From: an uncultured Aliarcobacter sp.
GTDB lineage: Bacteria; Campylobacterota; Campylobacteria; Campylobacterales; Arcobacteraceae
Direction of reading: 5' to 3'
NCBI GenBank assembly: GCA_947629065.1
Contig: CANRCH010000019.1
Location: forward strand, 1 to 17,003
Length of the DNA stretch: 17,003 nucleotides
The position numbers and the translations under genes are program-made. The stretch's first letter is position 1. Each line of letters starts with the position of its first letter. The notes below the pieces were generated by a model. It had not been told where the DNA came from, did no database searches, and worked only from the letters and a program-made list of their open reading frames with translations. Below, one piece after another: positions 1-7,129 of this stretch.

Positions 1-830
1 TTAATCGGAACAACTGTTAAAATCATAAGTATTAAAAATAACATATAGAGAAATACAGCAATTTGTCGTTTCTTATCCCCTTTTTGCCCCATTTTTCGTA
101 TAAGTTTTCCCCAAATTAAAAAGCTCTTATGCCCTATTTTCTCACTTTTTATTAATTTTACATCTACTTCTACAGCTTCTAATCCCTGTAATAAACTACT
201 ATTATTTTTCTCTTTATTTTCATTTAAAGCTTTTACAAGAGCTCTTCCGAATCTTTGTGATTTAACTATCTCATTTTTTGCTATTCCAGCACTTGAAAGT
301 CCCCAAAAACTATCTTTTTTACCACTTAACATCCATCTAGGTGTTGTAATAAATGTCTCAAAAGAGTTTCCTTTATCAATTAAAACTACATTATCAATTA
401 ATGTTGCATTTAATTTTTCAATTAGTTTTTTTACTTTTTCTTGAGCCATAATCCACATGTTTCTACAGCCTATTAATGTAATTACAGGTTTATTATTAAA
501 CTTCTTTTTTGCATAAGCACTTTGTAAAAAAGAGCTAATAGGCAAAGATGGAGATAAAAACCAAACAGTATAAGCTAAAACAATCAAATCATAATCATTT
601 TCATCATCTTTTATCTCTTCAAGTTCACAAGATACCATATAGACAGATTCTGGAAAAGTATCCATAAATTCTATAAATCCCCATGGAAAAGGAAATTGTT
701 TTTTTGGCTTTATATTTTTAAATATTAATTCAAAATTTCCACTATCTTCTAAAGGCTTCGTGAAATTCTCAACTAAACTATTTAATTGTCCTGTTTGTGA
801 ATATGATATTACTAAGATTTTTTTTTTCAA
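1..830 (-). CDS. Flavodoxin-fold protein, DarA-like (dialkylresorcinol-type), partial
   Basis: This frame is open from a TTG at 828-830 to the left edge, giving 276 complete codons with no stop, so the C-terminus lies outside the window. An AGGG sits 7 bases before the TTG. The protein starts MKKKILVISYSQTGQL, the phosphate-loop pattern of flavodoxin-fold proteins. It then carries FPFPWGF, the strand YDLIVLAYTVWFLSPSLP, and ITLIGCRNMW, which I remember from proteins annotated as dialkylresorcinol condensing enzyme or DarA. A hydrophobic stretch near the last visible residues (IAVFLYMLFLILMILTVV) looks like a membrane helix, so the protein may be anchored. It lies downstream of the lipoprotein gene on the same strand, with a terminator hairpin between them. 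The fold is fairly sure. The DarA relation is from memory and its substrate is unknown; any partner ketosynthase would be off the left edge. Confidence 0.7.
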   Translation of the reverse strand, partial: MKKKILVISYSQTGQLNSLVENFTKPLEDSGNFELIFKNIKPKKQFPFPWGFIEFMDTFPESVYMVSCELEEIKDDENDYDLIVLAYTVWFLSPSLPISSFLQSAYAKKKFNNKPVITLIGCRNMWIMAQEKVKKLIEKLNATLIDNVVLIDKGNSFETFITTPRWMLSGKKDSFWGLSSAGIAKNEIVKSQRFGRALVKALNENKEKNNSSLLQGLEAVEVDVKLIKSEKIGHKSFLIWGKLIRKMGQKGDKKRQIAVFLYMLFLILMILTVVPI

Positions 831-851
831 TTATTTACCCTATATTTAATA

Positions 852-879
852 TTATAAAAGAGGTTTACCTCTTTTATAA
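852..879 (-). terminator. Hairpin terminator after the lipoprotein gene
   Basis: A perfect 12-bp inverted repeat (TTATAAAAGAGG / CCTCTTTTATAA) encloses a 4-base loop and sits 2 bases beyond the stop codon of the 881-1453 gene. The downstream tail on the minus strand is only moderately T-rich, so some readthrough into the 1-830 gene is possible. Confidence 0.75.
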
Positions 880-880
880 C

Positions 881-1453
881 TTAGTTATTTCCAGTTCCCC
901 AACCAACTAAGCCAGTTACTTTACCTTTATCAAAATTTACATCTCTTGTTACAAATCTATTTTGCCAATATTTCCAAGTATTTGAATCTAAAGAAAATGT
1001 CCCTATTTGTGGAGGATAACCTCTTGCAGCTATTACTTCAGCCTTTGTCATTCCAGTTTCTAATCTTCCAGATAGTATAGCTTTTTTAGCTTTTGCTGAA
1101 AAAGAGTTCATATTTAGTTTTGTTTTAGAAAATGTTTGATTAAAAATTTGATCTATTGTCAAATTTGTATGCTTTGGAACATTAATAAGTGAAATAACTT
1201 GTTCACTACCAACTATTTTAAATTTAATTACTTTTGATGAATATGATACAATTGAAACTTCACTATTTACAGGAATAAAAGCTCCTCTTTGATAGTTTGT
1301 AGCCAAAATCTGATCTTTTTCTGTCCACATATTTACCTGAGTATATAATTTCCCTTCCATTGCAGGCGTTAATTGCCCTCCTTTACCAGATGAACATCCA
1401 GCAGCTATAATAAAAAAAGCAGAAACAAGTAGCCAATTTATTATTTTTTTCAT
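881..1453 (-). CDS. Small lipoprotein with a BamE/SmpA-like C-terminal half
   Basis: The 190-residue protein begins with a lipoprotein signal peptide: Lys2-Lys3, a hydrophobic run at residues 4-18 and a lipobox AAG-Cys20 followed by Ser-Ser-Gly. LspA would process it after Cys20 is acylated. The middle of the protein has no motif I recognise. Residues about 130-165 read GMTKAEVIAARGYPP, then a Leu-Asp-x-x-x-Trp-x-Tyr-Trp pattern. This resembles the BamE/SmpA type of small outer-membrane lipoprotein domain (G-M-x-x-x-[EQ]-V then G-x-P then a Trp/Tyr strand). AAGGA stands 6 bases before the ATG. The lipoprotein call is firm. Membership of the BAM complex is not shown, because many lipoproteins share this fold and the protein is longer than classic BamE. 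Confidence 0.8.
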   Translation of the reverse strand: MKKIINWLLVSAFFIIAAGCSSGKGGQLTPAMEGKLYTQVNMWTEKDQILATNYQRGAFIPVNSEVSIVSYSSKVIKFKIVGSEQVISLINVPKHTNLTIDQIFNQTFSKTKLNMNSFSAKAKKAILSGRLETGMTKAEVIAARGYPPQIGTFSLDSNTWKYWQNRFVTRDVNFDKGKVTGLVGWGTGNN

Positions 1454-1550
1454 GTTTTTCCTTTACAAATATTAAATTTTGTGTAAATAATAACAAAATC
1501 TTAATTAAAACAATATAGAAATATACTTAGATTTTTTAGTTAATTTTTTA

Positions 1551-2879
1551 TTATATGTGAATTTTTATTGTTGTATATGGATTATATAGAACATTTGCAC
1601 CATGTTGAATTTTGACATTTCTTCTTTGTGTATAATCAACTTCATAAGTTCCACCAAAGTCCACACTAAATTTTGCACAAATTTTAGCAGCTTGTTCAAT
1701 TACACTTTTGGGAATCTCTTTTTTACTATTTTGTACAATCACATGAGATGATGGTCTATCCTTTAAATGAAACCAAAAATCACTAGCTTTTGAGTTTTCA
1801 AGCAGATAAATATTCTCTCTTTCATTACTTCCTAGCATTATTTTAAAGCCTTCAAAGTAAAAACTCTCATAATTTTTACTCTTTTTTGTTTTTGTTTGAT
1901 TTCTATCTTTTTTTGGCAACAAGAACTCACACTCATCAATAGTTTTTGCCTGTTCTAGATTTACAATCAATCTTTTTATAAACTCCAATTTCTCTTCAAG
2001 ATTTATTTTTTCTATTTTAATATTTATTGATTTTTGCTTTGCTCTTTTTGCTTTTGTAAAAAGTTCATCTACAAAAATATTTATATTTGATGCATTTTTT
2101 AAATCAATTTCAATAGCATTTCCTTCATAATCAACTGTTACGAAGCTTTTTTGATAAGGTTTTATCTCATGAAGTGAAGATAGAAGAAGATTTGCTTTTA
2201 GATAAAAATCTTCTGATTCTTTTTCAAGCTCCTCTTTTTTTGGAAGATTTTCTATAGTTTTTTCTAAATCTTTTTGCTTTTTTTCCAAACTAATTATTTT
2301 TTGTTTTTTTATATCTTCTAAGCTTTTTTTCTCTTTATTTTCAAAAACATCATATAAAATAGTTTCAACACAATCTATTTTTTCCATCTTAAAAACTATA
2401 TCAATTTTTGCTAATTCATCAAGTTTATGTCCAACTTTCACAACTCTTGAAGATGACTCTTCATCAATATGTCTTAAGGCTTCTAAAACTATCCCTTGTT
2501 CATCTAAGATTATAATATTTGTATATTTTCCTGTAAATTCTAACTGCAATGTTGTAGTTATTTTTTTATAACTTGATTGATTTATAGTTTTAATTCTAAG
2601 AATTTTGTCATCATTATGTAGATATATATCTTCAATTTTTGCATTTATAAATCTTTTTTGAAGTACAACATCGAATGGGGCATTAAAATCTCTTTTTGCC
2701 AAAATCTGTTCTTTTGATTTAAATATTGATGAATTTCCTTTACTTAAATCAAAATATATTATATTCTGATTATTAAATTCTATTATAATTGTATTGTTCT
2801 GTATTCTTCTTATATACTTGATAAAATCACAGTTCTGCTTCAAATATTCTGTAATTGCTTTTAATAAATAGTATTTCAC
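1551..2879 (-). CDS. rqcH: RqcH/NFACT-family ribosome quality control protein
   Basis: The 442-residue protein has the NFACT architecture. An N-terminal NFACT-N domain (about 1-150) includes the strand-rich segment TLQLEFTGKYTNIIILD. Lys/Glu-rich coiled-coil stretches follow at about 185-225 and 275-315, and an NFACT-R domain at about 340-440 contains FYFEGFKIMLGSN and DFWFHLKDRPSSHVIV. Family members bind 60S/50S subunits carrying a stalled nascent chain and recruit tRNA-Ala to add alanine tails that mark it for degradation. The protein is much shorter than Bacillus RqcH (about 570 residues). The Asp-Arg pair needed for tRNA recruitment there appears as Asp91-Lys92 by my alignment, and the NFACT-R loop is LGSNEREN rather than the usual G-R-N-N type. 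The start is GTG, with weak A/G-rich sequence upstream. The family call is strong; full tailing activity is inferred. Confidence 0.85.
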   Translation of the reverse strand: MKYYLLKAITEYLKQNCDFIKYIRRIQNNTIIIEFNNQNIIYFDLSKGNSSIFKSKEQILAKRDFNAPFDVVLQKRFINAKIEDIYLHNDDKILRIKTINQSSYKKITTTLQLEFTGKYTNIIILDEQGIVLEALRHIDEESSSRVVKVGHKLDELAKIDIVFKMEKIDCVETILYDVFENKEKKSLEDIKKQKIISLEKKQKDLEKTIENLPKKEELEKESEDFYLKANLLLSSLHEIKPYQKSFVTVDYEGNAIEIDLKNASNINIFVDELFTKAKRAKQKSINIKIEKINLEEKLEFIKRLIVNLEQAKTIDECEFLLPKKDRNQTKTKKSKNYESFYFEGFKIMLGSNERENIYLLENSKASDFWFHLKDRPSSHVIVQNSKKEIPKSVIEQAAKICAKFSVDFGGTYEVDYTQRRNVKIQHGANVLYNPYTTIKIHI

Positions 2880-2935
2880 AATCTTTTCACTCTTTTTAAA
2901 TAAACTATTTTCAGAATATATTTATATCCTAAAGA

Positions 2936-2945
2936 TATAATTATA
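2936..2945. promoter_or_regulatory. Symmetric divergent -10 element
   Basis: The sequence TATAATTATA reads as a perfect TATAAT on the plus strand (2936-2941) and again on the minus strand (2945-2940). It lies between the divergent starts of rqcH (2879) and the small exported protein (2975). Predicted transcription starts would be near 2948 (plus) and 2933 (minus), leaving leaders of about 27 and 54 bases. A second possible minus-strand -10 (TATAAA) lies near 2922-2927. Confidence 0.6.
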
Positions 2946-2974
2946 GCTAAACTTATTTTTAAAGGATGATTATT

Positions 2975-3295
2975 ATGAAATTACTGAAAATATTAGCTGC
3001 TAGTACTTTGGCTTTAGGACTAGCTTCAACTGTTGCGAGTGCAGATGTTACAAAAGGACAAAAAGCATTTATTAAATTTTTAAAAGATCCTTGTGGAATG
3101 GATGGTGCAAAATTTGCTCTTAAACATACTCAAGATGAGTGGAGAGAGATTAAAGCAAATGGACAAGGTGAAGCTGAAATTATGAAAATTTGTCCAAATG
3201 TAAAAGCTGGAGATATAAAAGAGTCTTTAATTGACCATGTTATGGATTTCTCAATAGAGTTTGCAAGTGATTCAGGAAACGTTCCTGCTTGTTAA
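2975..3295 (+). CDS. Small exported Cys-containing protein, cytochrome-c-like without haem motif
   Basis: The 106-residue protein has a signal peptide (MKLLKILAASTLALGLASTV) with likely cleavage after Ala-Ser-Ala, before Asp-Val-Thr-Lys-Gly-Gln. The mature part is about 83 residues and mostly predicted helix. It has three cysteines, in DPCGMD, KICPN and the C-terminal NVPAC, and no CxxCH haem-attachment motif. Related short periplasmic proteins in Campylobacterota, ending in a similar SDSGNVPxC, are often labelled cytochrome c by similarity. From sequence alone a covalent haem is not supported. The start at 2975 is preferred over the in-frame ATG at 2966, because AAAGGA (2961-2966) overlaps the earlier ATG but lies 8 bases before the later one. 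The gene has a clear TATAAT upstream and ends in a terminator, so it is probably monocistronic. Confidence 0.8.
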   Translation: MKLLKILAASTLALGLASTVASADVTKGQKAFIKFLKDPCGMDGAKFALKHTQDEWREIKANGQGEAEIMKICPNVKAGDIKESLIDHVMDFSIEFASDSGNVPAC

Positions 3296-3303
3296 TCATC
3301 TCA

Positions 3304-3332
3304 TATAAATAGGGAACTATTCCCTATTTATA
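3304..3332. terminator. Bidirectional hairpin terminator between convergent genes
   Basis: A perfect 12-bp stem (TATAAATAGGGA / TCCCTATTTATA) encloses a 5-base loop. It follows the stop codon of the small exported gene by 8 bases and its right arm includes the stop codon of the convergent 3328-3873 gene. AT-rich tails on both sides suggest it ends transcription both ways. Confidence 0.75.
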
Positions 3333-3873
3333 ATTTTACTTTATCAAATCTCTCTATTAAATTTTCTGCTAATTCAATCATTTTTATATTTAACTCTTTA
3401 AACTCTGGATTTTTTATTTTTATTAATAATTTATCATAAATATTTGTATATGGATATAGTAAAAAGAATATATACTCTTTGGAAGAACTCTCTTTATTTA
3501 ACTCTTTAAACCAAAGTGTAAGAAGTGAAAAATATAGCATTGAAGGGTTTATTGCTTCATTTTGTCTTAGCATTTTTGATATTTCACTATTTAAGTAGTT
3601 GTAGCAGTTTAAAACAGCTTTTATACGGTAGTGATTTCTATTTTTTAAATAATATTCATCTTTGAAAGTTACTTTTTTAATTTCAGTTAAAATTTGTCTA
3701 CTTATTTCGTCAAATTCAACTACAATACCTTTATCAACTCCATAATCTATTGAATCATTATCAATATATGAAGAGATTAAATCTTTACAAAAAAGTAACA
3801 AACTTTCAGTTTTTATTTTAGATATATTTAAAATCATTCTAAATTGTAACAAAATAATTTTAAAAACAAACAT
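3328..3873 (-). CDS. Hypothetical protein, helical, unrecognised
   Basis: I do not recognise this 181-residue protein. It has no signal peptide, no clear membrane segment and no catalytic motif. The composition is Lys/Glu/Ile/Leu/Asn-rich and largely predicted alpha-helical, with an aromatic cluster around FFLLYPYTNIYDKL in the C-terminal third. An internal segment, NRNHYRIKAVLNCYNYLNSEIS, looks like amphipathic helix. The start is uncertain: the ATG at 3873 has a poor ribosome binding site, and an in-frame ATG at 3837 (residue 13) also lacks a good one. The gene is transcribed divergently from thrS, with only 74 bases between the start codons, and converges on the small exported gene. An intact frame of this length bounded by a terminator makes it likely real, but no function can be assigned. 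Confidence 0.65.
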   Translation of the reverse strand: MFVFKIILLQFRMILNISKIKTESLLLFCKDLISSYIDNDSIDYGVDKGIVVEFDEISRQILTEIKKVTFKDEYYLKNRNHYRIKAVLNCYNYLNSEISKMLRQNEAINPSMLYFSLLTLWFKELNKESSSKEYIFFLLYPYTNIYDKLLIKIKNPEFKELNIKMIELAENLIERFDKVKL

Positions 3874-3901
3874 ATTTCTAGCTAATTAAGATTTATTTGG
3901 G

Positions 3902-3907
3902 TAAAAT
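3902..3907 (+). promoter_or_regulatory. Putative -10 of the thrS-infC promoter
   Basis: TAAAAT (five of six matches to TATAAT) is preceded by GGG and lies about 40 bases before the chosen thrS start. This gives a leader of about 35 bases. No -35 box is evident, as is usual for the main sigma factor in Campylobacterota. Confidence 0.45.
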
Positions 3908-3947
3908 GTATAAATTTAATTTTAATTTTTTGAAAAAAAGGAATTTT

Positions 3948-5756
3948 TTGGAACCTATTGGAGTATTAAACGACGGTCAAATATATGACCTTCAAACTGC
4001 AGAGGCTTTAAATATTAGTGGAGATACAATTAAAGCCGATGATTCGCCCGAATCTTTAGAAATCTTAAGACACTCAACAGCACACCTTATGGCACAAGCT
4101 ATAAAAGAACTATATCCTGAAGCAAAATTCTTTGTTGGTCCAGTTGTAAATGAAGGTTTTTACTACGATTTCAAAGTAGATAGTAAAATCAGTGAAGATG
4201 ATTTACCAACAATTGAAAAGAAAATGAAAGAACTAGCTGATAGAAGACTTCCTATTACTAGGCATGAAACAACTAGAGATGAGTTTTATGAAGAGTTTAA
4301 AAACGATGAGTTAAAACAAGCTGTTTTAAAAAATATTACAGATGATGTAATTACAGTTTATAAACAAGGTGATTTTAAAGATTTATGTCGAGGTCCTCAC
4401 TTACCAAACACTAGAATGATAAGAAGTTTTAAACTTACACGAGTTGCTGGTGCATATTTAGGTGGAGATGAAAAAAATGAGATGATTACAAGAATTTATG
4501 GGATCTCATTTTTTGATAAAAAATCTTTAAATGAATATATAACTATGCTTGAAGAAGCAAAAAAAAGAGACCATAGAAAGCTTGGAACTGAGTTAGAACT
4601 ATTTACTTTTAATGACGATGTTGGAGCTGGTCTTCCACTTTGGCTTCCAAATGGAGCAAGGCTAAGAAGTAAGCTAGAGCACATTTTATATAAAGCACAT
4701 AGAGTTAGAGGTTATGAACCTGTAAGGGGACCTGAGATTTTAAAAGCTGAGATGTGGAAAATTTCAGGTCACTATGCAAACTACAAAGAGAATATGTATT
4801 TTACAACTATTGATGATCAAGAGTATGGAATAAAACCTATGAACTGTGTAGGTCATATTCAAATTTTTGATAATGATTTAGTTTCATACAAAGAGTTACC
4901 TTTAAAATATTTTGAATATGGAGTTGTACATAGACACGAATTAAGTGGTGCAATGCATGGACTTTTTAGAGTAAGAGAGTTTACTCAAGATGATGCACAT
5001 ATATTTTGTACACAAAATCAAGTAAAAGATGTAATTTTTGAAGTTTTAGAGTTTGTTGATAGTCTTCTAAAACTATTTGATTTTAAATATGAGATTGAAG
5101 TTTCTACAAAACCAGAAAAAGCAATTGGTGATGATATTTTCTGGGAAAAAACAACAAAAGCAATTATGGATGCACTTGATGAAAAAAATATCTCTTATGG
5201 TATTGATGAGGGTGGAGGAGCATTTTATGGTCCAAAAATTGATATAAAAATTCTTGATGCAATTGGTAGAAAATGGCAATGTGGAACTGTACAAATTGAT
5301 ATGAACTTACCTTCAAGATTTAATATTAATTATATTAATGAAAAGGGTGAAAAAGAGCAACCTGTTATGATTCATAGAGCAATATTAGGTTCTTTTGAAA
5401 GATTTATTGGAATTTTAACAGAACACTGTGCTGGAGAGTTCCCATTTGCTATTGCACCAACACAAGTTATTTTTGTTCCTATTGCTGAACCACATACGGC
5501 TTATGCAAAAGAGCTACAAAAAGAGCTAATTGAAAATGACATTGATTCAAAAATATATGATATGAATGAGAGTCTAAATAAGAGAATTAGAATGGCTGAA
5601 AAACAAAGAGTTCCAATGATAGTTGTTATTGGAGATGAAGAAGTTGCAAACTCTAAAGTTGCACTAAGAGATAGAAGAAAAAGAGAGCAATCAAATTTAA
5701 CAAAAGAAGAGTTCTTTGAACTTTTAAATAATATCAAAAAGGAGAGTAGAATTTGA
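3948..5756 (+). CDS. thrS: Threonyl-tRNA synthetase
   Basis: This class II synthetase charges tRNA-Thr. The editing domain shows [11 protein letters not shown] (His42, His46) and CRGPH (Cys147, His151). The catalytic core contains PMNCVGH with the zinc-binding Cys300, DDAHIF with His351, [11 protein letters not shown] and [11 protein letters not shown], and a C-terminal anticodon-binding domain follows. I place the start at the TTG at 3948. AAGGA at 3938-3942 stands 5 bases before it, and the product is then 602 residues, the usual length in Campylobacter. Longer in-frame options (TTG 3897, ATG 3906) overlap the probable -10 and lack a binding site. Only about 41 residues precede the editing motif, against about 72 in E. 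coli, so the N-terminal TGS domain is shortened, as in Helicobacter and Campylobacter. The stop overlaps the infC start by 4 bases. Confidence 0.97.
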   Translation: MEPIGVLNDGQIYDLQTAEALNISGDTIKADDSPESLEILRHSTAHLMAQAIKELYPEAKFFVGPVVNEGFYYDFKVDSKISEDDLPTIEKKMKELADRRLPITRHETTRDEFYEEFKNDELKQAVLKNITDDVITVYKQGDFKDLCRGPHLPNTRMIRSFKLTRVAGAYLGGDEKNEMITRIYGISFFDKKSLNEYITMLEEAKKRDHRKLGTELELFTFNDDVGAGLPLWLPNGARLRSKLEHILYKAHRVRGYEPVRGPEILKAEMWKISGHYANYKENMYFTTIDDQEYGIKPMNCVGHIQIFDNDLVSYKELPLKYFEYGVVHRHELSGAMHGLFRVREFTQDDAHIFCTQNQVKDVIFEVLEFVDSLLKLFDFKYEIEVSTKPEKAIGDDIFWEKTTKAIMDALDEKNISYGIDEGGGAFYGPKIDIKILDAIGRKWQCGTVQIDMNLPSRFNINYINEKGEKEQPVMIHRAILGSFERFIGILTEHCAGEFPFAIAPTQVIFVPIAEPHTAYAKELQKELIENDIDSKIYDMNESLNKRIRMAEKQRVPMIVVIGDEEVANSKVALRDRRKREQSNLTKEEFFELLNNIKKESRI

Positions 5757-6280
5757 GTAGAGACAATAGAAAATCAGATGTAATAATGAATGAGGACATT
5801 ACAGCAAAAGAGCTAAGATGTACAAGTGATGATGGTGAGAATTATGGAATTATTCCTACATCACAAGCTTTAACTCTTGCTGATGAAGCTGGACTTGACC
5901 TAGTATTAATTGCACCTGATGCAAATCCTCCTGTTGCAAAAATTATGGACTATAGCAAGTTTAAATATCAACAAGAAAAAAGAAAAAAAGAAGCAAAGAA
6001 AAATCAAAAAGTAATCGTTGTAAAAGAGATTAAACTTTCTGTAAAAATTGCTGAAAATGATGTTGCTTACAAAGTAAAACACGCAAGAGAGTTTTTAGAA
6101 GAAGGTAACCATGTAAGATTCAGAGTTTTTCTAAAAGGTAGAGAGATGGCAACTCCTGAAGCTGGTGTTGAAGTTCTAAATAAAGTTTGGGAAAAAGTTG
6201 AAGATATTGCAAATAAAGATAAAGATCCAAAACTTGAAGGAAGATATGTAAATCTTCTTGTAACTCCAAAAAAAGATTAA
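5753..6280 (+). CDS. infC: Translation initiation factor IF-3
   Basis: The 175-residue protein has the two IF-3 domains. The N-terminal one has [11 protein letters not shown] and the conserved linker-proximal segment [19 protein letters not shown]. The C-terminal one has [22 protein letters not shown] and FLKGREM, and ends in [14 protein letters not shown]-3 binds the 30S subunit, blocks premature 50S joining and checks the start codon and initiator tRNA. The start is TTG, overlapping the thrS stop as TTGA, with AAGGAG about 8 bases upstream inside thrS. The overlap implies translational coupling to thrS. E. coli infC uses AUU and is self-repressed by IF-3 start-codon discrimination. UUG is a milder non-AUG choice, so similar autocontrol here would be inference. 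The gene is followed by a strong terminator, which separates it from rpmI. Confidence 0.97.
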   Translation: MSRDNRKSDVIMNEDITAKELRCTSDDGENYGIIPTSQALTLADEAGLDLVLIAPDANPPVAKIMDYSKFKYQQEKRKKEAKKNQKVIVVKEIKLSVKIAENDVAYKVKHAREFLEEGNHVRFRVFLKGREMATPEAGVEVLNKVWEKVEDIANKDKDPKLEGRYVNLLVTPKKD

Positions 6281-6291
6281 TCTACATTTTT

Positions 6292-6320
6292 TAATAAAAG
6301 AGGCTTATCCTCTTTTATTA
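6292..6320 (+). terminator. Rho-independent terminator after infC
   Basis: A perfect 12-bp stem (TAATAAAAGAGG / CCTCTTTTATTA) has a 5-base loop and is followed by CTTTTT. It begins 12 bases after the infC stop. The AAAAGAGG core of the stem is the same as in the hairpin at 852-879. Confidence 0.8.
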
Positions 6321-6370
6321 CTTTTTAAAATCCTACAAAAAATTTAATCAATACCTAATTTTATTTTAGA

Positions 6371-6376
6371 TATAAT
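6371..6376 (+). promoter_or_regulatory. -10 of the rpmI-rplT promoter
   Basis: A perfect TATAAT preceded by TTTTAGA lies 57 bases before the rpmI ATG and downstream of the infC terminator. It shows that the ribosomal protein genes have their own promoter. The predicted transcription start is near 6383. Confidence 0.65.
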
Positions 6377-6427
6377 CCAAAACTTTTTCACTATGAAAAT
6401 GCAAATTTATTAGGAAAGGATTTCTTT

Positions 6428-6625
6428 ATGCCAAAAATGAAAAGCGTTAAAGGTGCTGTTAAAAGATTCAAAGTAAAGAAAAATGGAACTATCAAAAGAG
6501 GTTCTGCTTTTAGAAGCCACATTTTAACTAAAAAAACTCAAAAAAGAAAAAGAAATTTAAGAGGACCACAAACTGTACATAGTTCAGATAATTATGGTGT
6601 TCTTTCAAGTTTATGTTTAGCGTAA
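6428..6625 (+). CDS. rpmI: 50S ribosomal protein L35
   Basis: The 65-residue, very basic protein has the usual L35 length. It opens [16 protein letters not shown] and contains the typical Lys/Arg run [19 protein letters not shown]35 is a small protein of the large ribosomal subunit. AGGAAAGGA stands 7 bases before the ATG. The stop is followed by a 96-base structured spacer and then rplT, and the two genes are almost certainly cotranscribed. In E. coli the rpmI translation start is where L20 represses the operon; here the more obvious structure lies after rpmI. Confidence 0.97.
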   Translation: MPKMKSVKGAVKRFKVKKNGTIKRGSAFRSHILTKKTQKRKRNLRGPQTVHSSDNYGVLSSLCLA

Positions 6626-6690
6626 TTACTATTTTATAGTAATTTTGTCCCTCCATTTAAAATGGACAAGTTCGGTTAAGCCGACACCTT
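6624..6690 (+). promoter_or_regulatory. Structured spacer between rpmI and rplT, candidate L20 control element
   Basis: Three inverted repeats stand in a row. The first is an 8-bp stem AATTACTA/TAGTAATT (6624-6644). The second offers alternative pairings, TTGTCC with GGACAA (6645-6650 / 6664-6669) or TCCATT with AATGGA inside it. The third is TCGG/CCGA around TTAAG (6672-6684). G+C is visibly higher from 6647 to 6688 than in the surrounding DNA. The block ends about 25 bases before the rplT ribosome binding site. L20 is known to repress its own operon through mRNA structure in other bacteria, so this is a plausible target. The first stem could instead be a weak attenuator. The assignment to L20 is inference. 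Confidence 0.5.
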
Positions 6691-6721
6691 ATTAAAAAAT
6701 AACGGTAAAGAAAGGAAAAAT

Positions 6722-7078
6722 ATGCCAAGAGTAAAAACTGGTGTTGTAAGAAGAAGAAGACACAAAAAAGTATTAAAACTAGCTAGAGGGTTTTTCAGCG
6801 GAAGAAGCAAACACTTTAGAAAAGCAAAAGAACAATTAGAAAGAAGTCTTGTATACGCATACAGAGATAGAAGACAGAAAAAAAGAGATATTAGAAAGCT
6901 ATGGATTATAAGAATTAATGCAGCTTGTAGATTAAATGATATTAACTACTCAAGATTTATAAATGGTCTTAGATTAGCAAATATTGATTTAGATAGAAAA
7001 ATCTTAGCAGATTTTGCTATGAATGATTCAGCTGCATTTGCATCTTTAGTAACTACTGCTAAAGCAGCTCTTAAATAA
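6722..7078 (+). CDS. rplT: 50S ribosomal protein L20
   Basis: The 118-residue basic protein matches L20 in length. It opens [16 protein letters not shown] and contains [42 protein letters not shown] and the C-terminal [19 protein letters not shown]. The extended N-terminal tail binds 23S rRNA early in 50S assembly. The globular C-terminal half binds rRNA and, where the operon is autoregulated, its own mRNA. AAGGA lies 5 bases before the ATG. The gene is the last of the rpmI-rplT unit and ends just before a strong terminator shared with the convergent antiporter gene. Confidence 0.98.
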   Translation: MPRVKTGVVRRRRHKKVLKLARGFFSGRSKHFRKAKEQLERSLVYAYRDRRQKKRDIRKLWIIRINAACRLNDINYSRFINGLRLANIDLDRKILADFAMNDSAAFASLVTTAKAALK

Positions 7079-7096
7079 TAAATTTGCAAATATTTT

Positions 7097-7129
7097 AAAA
7101 AGGGAAGAGTTTAAAACTCCTCCCTTTTT
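7097..7129. terminator. Bidirectional terminator between rplT and the antiporter gene
   Basis: A long imperfect hairpin pairs AAAAAGGGA with TCCCTTTTT, has one mismatch, then GAGTT with AACTC around a 3-base loop. It is flanked by A and T runs, so it works as a rho-independent terminator in both directions. It includes the stop codon of the antiporter gene. Confidence 0.85.

Noticed and set aside
1454..1550. Terminator or promoter in the gap between rqcH and the lipoprotein gene
   Set aside because: The gap is extremely AT-rich, with several weak TATTAT-like sites on the minus strand but no convincing hairpin or -10.
2966..2968. ATG at 2966 as the start of the small exported protein
   Set aside because: It overlaps the AAAGGA ribosome binding site; the in-frame ATG at 2975 has correct spacing and gives a normal signal peptide.
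3897..3908. TTG at 3897 or ATG at 3906 as the thrS start
   Set aside because: Both overlap or adjoin the probable -10 and lack a binding site, and the extra residues are Phe/Asn/Lys-rich and not expected in the family.
3908..3947. T-box or other tRNA-sensing leader before thrS
   Set aside because: The leader is only about 35 bases with no hairpins; T-boxes are also not expected in this group.
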